From Actinomycetota bacterium (GTDB taxonomy: Bacteria; Actinomycetota; Actinomycetes; Propionibacteriales; Propionibacteriaceae), in NCBI GenBank assembly GCA_020161755.1, contig JAIUOS010000002.1, positions 175,874 through 239,873 of the forward strand: a DNA stretch of 64,000 nt, given 5' to 3'. Below the pieces are notes generated by a model. It did no database searches, was not told the DNA's origin, and saw only the letters and a list, made by a program, of their open reading frames with translations. Both the position numbers and the translations under genes were made by a program. Below are positions 60,204-64,000 of this stretch, piece after piece; the stretch's first letter is position 1, and every line of letters begins with the position of its first letter.

Positions 60204-61352
60204 ATGGACACGACGCCACCGACCGGTTCGGTCGGGCTCGTGAGCACCTCCACCGTCCGGCTGTTCACGGCCGACGCGCCTCTGCACCTCGAGCGCGGCG
60301 GCACCCTCGGCCCGGTCGACGTGGCCTACGAGACGTACGGCACCCTGTCGCCGAAGGCCGACAACGCGGTGTTCGTTTGCCACGCGCTCACCGGCGACGC
60401 CCACGCCGCCGGGTTCCACGAGGGTGCCTCGCGTCCCGGCTGGTGGGACAACCTGATCGGTCCGGGCAAGCCGCTGGACACCGACCGCTTCTTCGTCATC
60501 TGCGCGAACCTGATCGGCGGCTGCCAGGGCAGCACCGGTCCGTCCTCGACCGACCCGGAGACGGGCGCGGCGTACGGGCTGCGGTTCCCGGTGCTGATGG
60601 TGCGCGACCTGGTCGAGGTGCACCGCGCGCTGGTGAAGCACCTGGGCATCACGCGGCTGCTGGCCGCGATCGGCGGTTCGCTGGGCGGGATGCAGGTGTT
60701 GCAGTGGGCCGCCGACCACCCGGACGAGGTGGCGAACGCGCTCGTGATCGCCGCGTCCAGCCGTTTGACCGCCCAGAACATTGCGTTCTCCGCGGTGGCT
60801 CGGCGGGCGATCATGACCGATCCGAACTTCGTGGACGGGGCGTACGCGCAAGCGGGGGTGAACCCCGACACCGGGCTGTCGATCGCGCGGATGATGGCGC
60901 ACATCACCTACCTGTCGGAGGGGGCGCTGACCGAGAAGTTCGGACGCGCTCCGCACCCGAACCGGCAGGAGCCCGGCTTCGGCATCGACTTCGCGGTGGA
61001 GAGCTACCTCGACCACCAGGGGCAGGCGTTCCTCGAGCGGTTCGACGCGCTCAGCTACCTGTACCTGACGCGGGTGATGGACTACTTCGACCCGTTCGCG
61101 GACGCCTGCGCGCTCGACGCCGTCCGGGAGTCGCCGGTGAAGTGGCTGGTGCTGTCGTTCGCAACCGACTGGCGGTTCGGCACCGACCACTCGCGGCGCA
61201 TCGTGAAGACGCTGGAGCACGCGGGGCAGCCGGTGACGTTCCGGGAGATCCCGTCGAGCTGGGGCCACGACTCGTTCCTGCTGGCCGTGGAGCCGTACCA
61301 CGCGACGCTGCGCGCGTTCTTCGACCGCGCGTACGAGGAGGTGGCGCCGTGA
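60204..61352 (+). CDS. metX: Homoserine O-acetyltransferase
   Basis: The protein has 382 residues from ATG 60204, which has GGAGAGG 7 nt upstream; GTG 60198 is too close to that site. The alpha/beta hydrolase core shows VFVCHALTGDAH, the nucleophile Ser in IGGSLGGMQVLQWA near 155, an Asp in FATDWRF and the His in SSWGHDSFL. CANLIGGCQGSTGPSS is the family signature. It acetylates homoserine in methionine synthesis. TATAGT at 60166-60171 is a candidate -10. The stop overlaps the metW start (GTGA). Confidence 0.95.
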   Translation: MDTTPPTGSVGLVSTSTVRLFTADAPLHLERGGTLGPVDVAYETYGTLSPKADNAVFVCHALTGDAHAAGFHEGASRPGWWDNLIGPGKPLDTDRFFVICANLIGGCQGSTGPSSTDPETGAAYGLRFPVLMVRDLVEVHRALVKHLGITRLLAAIGGSLGGMQVLQWAADHPDEVANALVIAASSRLTAQNIAFSAVARRAIMTDPNFVDGAYAQAGVNPDTGLSIARMMAHITYLSEGALTEKFGRAPHPNRQEPGFGIDFAVESYLDHQGQAFLERFDALSYLYLTRVMDYFDPFADACALDAVRESPVKWLVLSFATDWRFGTDHSRRIVKTLEHAGQPVTFREIPSSWGHDSFLLAVEPYHATLRAFFDRAYEEVAP

Positions 61353-61942
61353 GCCTGCGTCCCGACCTGGCGCTGGTCGCCGACCTGATCCCGCGCGGGA
61401 GCCGCGTCCTCGACCTGGGGTGTGGGTCGGGCGAGTTGCTCGCGCACCTGATCGAGGAGGCGAGCTGCCGTGGCACCGGGGTGGAGATCGATCCCGGGCA
61501 GGTGCTGTCGGCGATCCGGCTCGGCGTCCCGGTGATCGAGCTCGACATGGACAACGAGCTGGACGACTTCTCCGACCACTCCTACGACGTGGTGGTGCTG
61601 TCGCGGACGGTGCAGACGCTGCGGCGGCCGGCGGCGGTGCTGCGCCACATGGGGCGGATCGCAGACCAGCTGATCGTCTCGGTGCCGAACTTCGGCTACT
61701 GGCCGCACCGGCTGCGGCTGCTCGGCGGCCGGATGCCGATGGGGCGCGACCTGCCGTACTCCTGGTACGACTCGCCGAACCTGCGGTTCACGACGCTGGT
61801 CGAGATGGAGGAGCTGTTCGCGAAGGAGGGCCTCCAGATCGAGCGGCGGATCCCGCTGACGCCGTCCGGGCGTCCGATCACCGCCCCCGACCGGCTGGCG
61901 AACCTGTTCGCCGGGGCAGCGGTGTACTCACTGCGCGCGTGA
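61349..61942 (+). CDS. metW: Methionine biosynthesis protein MetW
   Basis: The protein has 197 residues from GTG 61349 within the metX stop. SAM-binding motif VLDLGCGSGELLAHL near 20-34, GVEIDPGQVLSAI, DMDNELDDFSDHSYDVVVLS and SVPNFGYWPHRLRLL are the MetW signature. MetX and MetW are made as a pair in many bacteria, and MetW is needed for full MetX activity. The gene is the second of a two-gene operon, with a 24-bp gap before the MerB-like gene. Confidence 0.93.
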   Translation: MSLRPDLALVADLIPRGSRVLDLGCGSGELLAHLIEEASCRGTGVEIDPGQVLSAIRLGVPVIELDMDNELDDFSDHSYDVVVLSRTVQTLRRPAAVLRHMGRIADQLIVSVPNFGYWPHRLRLLGGRMPMGRDLPYSWYDSPNLRFTTLVEMEELFAKEGLQIERRIPLTPSGRPITAPDRLANLFAGAAVYSLRA

Positions 61943-61966
61943 GGCGTCCGCTGTAGCGTTCGAGCC

Positions 61967-62626
61967 GTGGATACCGAGGACGTGCGGGTGGCGATCTACT
62001 CCGGTTTTGCCCACGACGGACGGCCGCCGTCGACTCCTGAGCTGGCCGCGCGGTTCGGCGTCGGTGAGGACGAGGTGGACGCGGCGGTGCGCGAGTTGGC
62101 GGCTGCCCGGCACGTGGCGTTGGACGGTGCCGGGCGGATCGTGATGGCGCACCCGTTCTCGGACGTGCCGCTGGGCTTCTCGGTGATGGGCGCGTCGACG
62201 CTGTGGTGGGGCGGGTGCGCGTGGGACTGGTTCGCGATGGTGCACCTGCTGACGTGGGAGCCGTCGCTGCTGGTCGCGACCCGGTGCCCGGCGTGTGGGA
62301 CGCCGCACGCGTGGGACGTGGACCGGCAGGCACCGCCGCCGGGGGAGCAGGTCGCGCACTTCCTGGTGCCGGCCGCTCACATGTGGGACGACGTGGTACA
62401 CACCTGCGGCCACCAACGGATCTTCTGCGACGATGCCTGCGTGGACGCCTGGCTGGCGCGGACGGGGAACGCCCGCGGCTACGTGATGGACCTGCCGACG
62501 CTGTGGCGCTTCGCGTCCGACTGGTACACCGGCCGGCTCGATCGGGGCTACACCCGTCGTGAGCCGGCCGCCTCGGCCGACTACCTGCGCAGCGTCGGCC
62601 TGTCCGGTCCGTTCTGGGGCCTGTGA
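61967..62626 (+). CDS. MerB-like (alkylmercury lyase family) protein
   Basis: The protein has 219 residues from GTG 61967, with TAGCGT 7 nt upstream and no ribosome site. The N-terminal ~55 residues (STPELAARFGVGEDEVDAAV) are a winged-helix domain as in MerB. The catalytic region has WWGGCAWDWFAMVHLL, where MerB has its first Cys and nearby Asp, and IFCDDACVDAWLAR where MerB has its second Cys. An additional pair CPACG suggests a metal site not in classical MerB. No mer regulator or MerA is near, so mercury detoxification is doubtful; the fold may serve another thiol-dependent reaction. Confidence 0.72.
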   Translation: MDTEDVRVAIYSGFAHDGRPPSTPELAARFGVGEDEVDAAVRELAAARHVALDGAGRIVMAHPFSDVPLGFSVMGASTLWWGGCAWDWFAMVHLLTWEPSLLVATRCPACGTPHAWDVDRQAPPPGEQVAHFLVPAAHMWDDVVHTCGHQRIFCDDACVDAWLARTGNARGYVMDLPTLWRFASDWYTGRLDRGYTRREPAASADYLRSVGLSGPFWGL

Positions 62627-62664
62627 GACTGCAACGAAACAGTGCTCCGGTGAATCGTTAGGGC

Positions 62665-63186
62665 ATGACGGGCGAACTGGTCGACGCCGCTCAGGCCGGC
62701 GCGGCGGCGTTCGACGGCTACGTCCGCCTGCACGGGGACCGGTTGCTGCGGACGGCGTGCCTGGTGACGAGGAACTGGGACGAGGCGCGCGACGCCGTCC
62801 AGGACGCGCTGGTGAGCCTCTACCCGAGGTGGTCGACCTTGTCGCCCGAGCGACTGGACGCCTATGTGCACCGTGCGGTCACCAACGCCTGCCTGATGCG
62901 GCTGCGGCGTCGACGGCGGGTGTGGCCAGTGGCCGGGCTGGGCGCCGAGACACCGGGGAGCACCGCCGACCCGGCCGTGCAAGTCGTCGAGGCCGATGAG
63001 GTGGGGCGTCTCTGCGCCAGCCTCCCGCCGGTGCAGCGCGCCGCGGTGGTGCTGCGGTTCTACAGCGACCTCAGCTACGCGGAGGTCGCCCGGGCGTTGG
63101 GCTGCTCGGAGGCGACGGCCCGGTCTCACGTCCACCGGGCGATCGTCCGCCTGCGCGGCGAGCCCGACGAAGGAGGCCGATCATGA
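62665..63186 (+). CDS. ECF RNA polymerase sigma factor, SigE family
   Basis: The protein has 173 residues. Region 2 is LHGDRLLRTACLVTRNWDEARDAVQDAL in parts, with the DAVQDALV core-binding helix; region 4 is LPPVQRAAVVLRFYSDLSY and ALGCSEATARSHVHRAI, the -35 binding helix-turn-helix. It fits the SigE-type ECF group (formerly SigE/SigM of Streptomyces). The stop overlaps the next start (ATGA), and the next gene encodes a membrane protein that may act as the anti-sigma factor. Confidence 0.92.
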   Translation: MTGELVDAAQAGAAAFDGYVRLHGDRLLRTACLVTRNWDEARDAVQDALVSLYPRWSTLSPERLDAYVHRAVTNACLMRLRRRRRVWPVAGLGAETPGSTADPAVQVVEADEVGRLCASLPPVQRAAVVLRFYSDLSYAEVARALGCSEATARSHVHRAIVRLRGEPDEGGRS

Positions 63187-63887
63187 ACGATCCTGAGTCC
63201 CGGTTCCGGCAGTCGCTGCACCAGATCGACGAGTTGCGCTGTCCCGTTGCCCCGATCGATGCCGGCGAGATCCGCCGGCTCGCGGCCGGTACACGACGAC
63301 GCCGGGTGCCGATAGTCGCGGTCGTCGCGGCGGCGGCCGCGCTGGTCGCGATCGCCGGAGTGGGTGTGTTCGTCGCCCGGCAGGCACGACCTGCGACGGT
63401 CGCCGCGACACCGGCGCCGGTGTCGACGTCGGCGCGTCCATCGTCAAGCCCCTCGACAAGCATTCCCAGCACGCCGAGTGCACCTGCTGGCTTCACCTGG
63501 GTCGACGCCGAACTCGGCGAGGACTTTCCCGTCGTCTGGGTGGCGGTCCCGGTGTCGTGGGGCCGTGGGGAGTCCTGGGATGCCGACTACTGCTTCGCCG
63601 AGACCCGTCCCGAGATTCCCGAGGGGCCGTACGTCGACGCCAACCACGGCACCAGCCAAGGACACGCGATCACCTGCCCCGACCTGACCGCGCAGCAGCA
63701 GCAACCCCACGTCTCCGTCGCGGTGACGGACCTGGTCGTCGGGGGTTTCCCCTGGGACGGCAACACCCCCGGCTGGAAGCAGTGGTCGACGACCGTGGAC
63801 GGCATCGCCGTCACGGTCACCGCCCCCGTCTCACAGGAGCAGCTGGCGCGCCAGATCCTCGACAACGTTCGCGTCGTCGCGCGCTGA
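63183..63887 (+). CDS. Single-span membrane protein, possible anti-sigma factor
   Basis: The protein has 234 residues and is coupled by ATGA to the sigma gene. Residues 1-40 are cytoplasmic and basic (RRLAAGTRRRR), a membrane span lies near 42-66 (VPIVAVVAAAAALVAIAGVG), then a Thr/Ser/Pro-rich linker and an outer domain of about 140 residues with two Cys (DYCFAE and ITCPDL) likely in a disulfide. The short N-terminal part lacks the clear zinc anti-sigma motif HxxxCxxC, so anti-sigma action is inferred from position only. Confidence 0.65.
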   Translation: MNDPESRFRQSLHQIDELRCPVAPIDAGEIRRLAAGTRRRRVPIVAVVAAAAALVAIAGVGVFVARQARPATVAATPAPVSTSARPSSSPSTSIPSTPSAPAGFTWVDAELGEDFPVVWVAVPVSWGRGESWDADYCFAETRPEIPEGPYVDANHGTSQGHAITCPDLTAQQQQPHVSVAVTDLVVGGFPWDGNTPGWKQWSTTVDGIAVTVTAPVSQEQLARQILDNVRVVAR

Positions 63888-63930
63888 GGAAACGCGGGTC
63901 GCCTTCGTCATCCCGGCGGAGGTCGGGATC

Positions 63931-64000
63931 TCAGGGCGCGGGGTCGTCGCTGTCTGGCGGCGGGGGTTGGTGTTTGTGGTCGGTGTCCCATTGGATCTGG
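63931..64000 (-). CDS. Possible 3' end of a leftward gene
   Basis: On the minus strand one frame reads QIQWDTDHKHQPPPPDSDDPAP and then a stop at 63931-63933. The His/Pro-rich ending recalls the tails of DUF222/HNH endonucleases common in actinobacteria, but 22 residues are too few for a firm call. ATCCCG and CGGGAT near 63910-63930 form a small hairpin after the stop, as a terminator would. Confidence 0.3.
   Translation of the reverse strand, partial: QIQWDTDHKHQPPPPDSDDPAP

Noticed and set aside
1..64000. CRISPR arrays, rRNA genes, retron-type reverse transcriptases
   Set aside because: No regularly spaced repeats, rRNA signatures or reverse-transcriptase motifs (such as YADD) were seen in the window.

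Overview
The DNA is GC-rich, uses many GTG starts and often has stop/start overlaps (ATGA, GTGA). Together with the metX-metW pair, a SigE-type ECF sigma factor, a DUF4242 protein and actinobacterial promoter spacing, this points to an actinobacterium. Propionibacteriales is a guess; nothing in the window fixes the genus.

The window has two halves. Positions 1 to about 38,850 are the right part of an integrated conjugative or mobilizable element whose left end lies outside the window. Its right edge is a tyrosine integrase next to a sequence resembling a tRNA 3' end. From left to right it carries: fragments of element-maintenance genes; an AbiEi/AbiEii toxin-antitoxin pair; a membrane-anchored polymorphic toxin with a C-terminal GH-E/HNH-type nuclease domain and no visible immunity gene; a 1,779-residue MobF relaxase fused to a helicase and a TOPRIM domain; a divergent set of small unknown genes; a zinc-ribbon protein; and then a large defence island.

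The defence island (14.7-35.2 kb) is the main interest. A SNF2 helicase with a helix-hairpin-helix motif faces left. A tightly packed operon faces right: DrmD-like SNF2 helicase with DUF3883, DUF1643, DUF1156 adenine methylase, DUF499 ATPase with an N-terminal HEPN-like domain, DUF262/DUF1524-like protein, HamA-like PD-(D/E)XK nuclease and HamB-like SF2 helicase. A convergent DUF4365 gene follows. It shares parts with DISARM, GmrSD and Hachiman but matches none of them as a set.

An IS256-family element (35,340-36,739), with 8-bp target duplications, splits a GNAT acetyltransferase gene. Removing the element and one duplication restores the reading frame exactly.

Right of the integration boundary is a decayed zone (38.85-46.4 kb): an IS481-type transposase remnant, the first ~100 codons of a large helicase, a GIY-YIG gene, a PLP-decarboxylase gene that is frameshifted and then joined to the 3' end of a UvrD-like helicase, and a frameshifted LuxR/LAL regulator. 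From 46.4 kb onward the sequence looks like ordinary chromosome: cupin and kinase-like genes, a TetR-ABC exporter operon with a clear operator, alcohol dehydrogenase, 6-phosphogluconate dehydrogenase, transporters, ThpR, CorA, YqeY, the methionine genes metX-metW, a MerB-like protein, and an ECF sigma factor with a membrane partner. No CRISPR array, rRNA or intact tRNA was seen.
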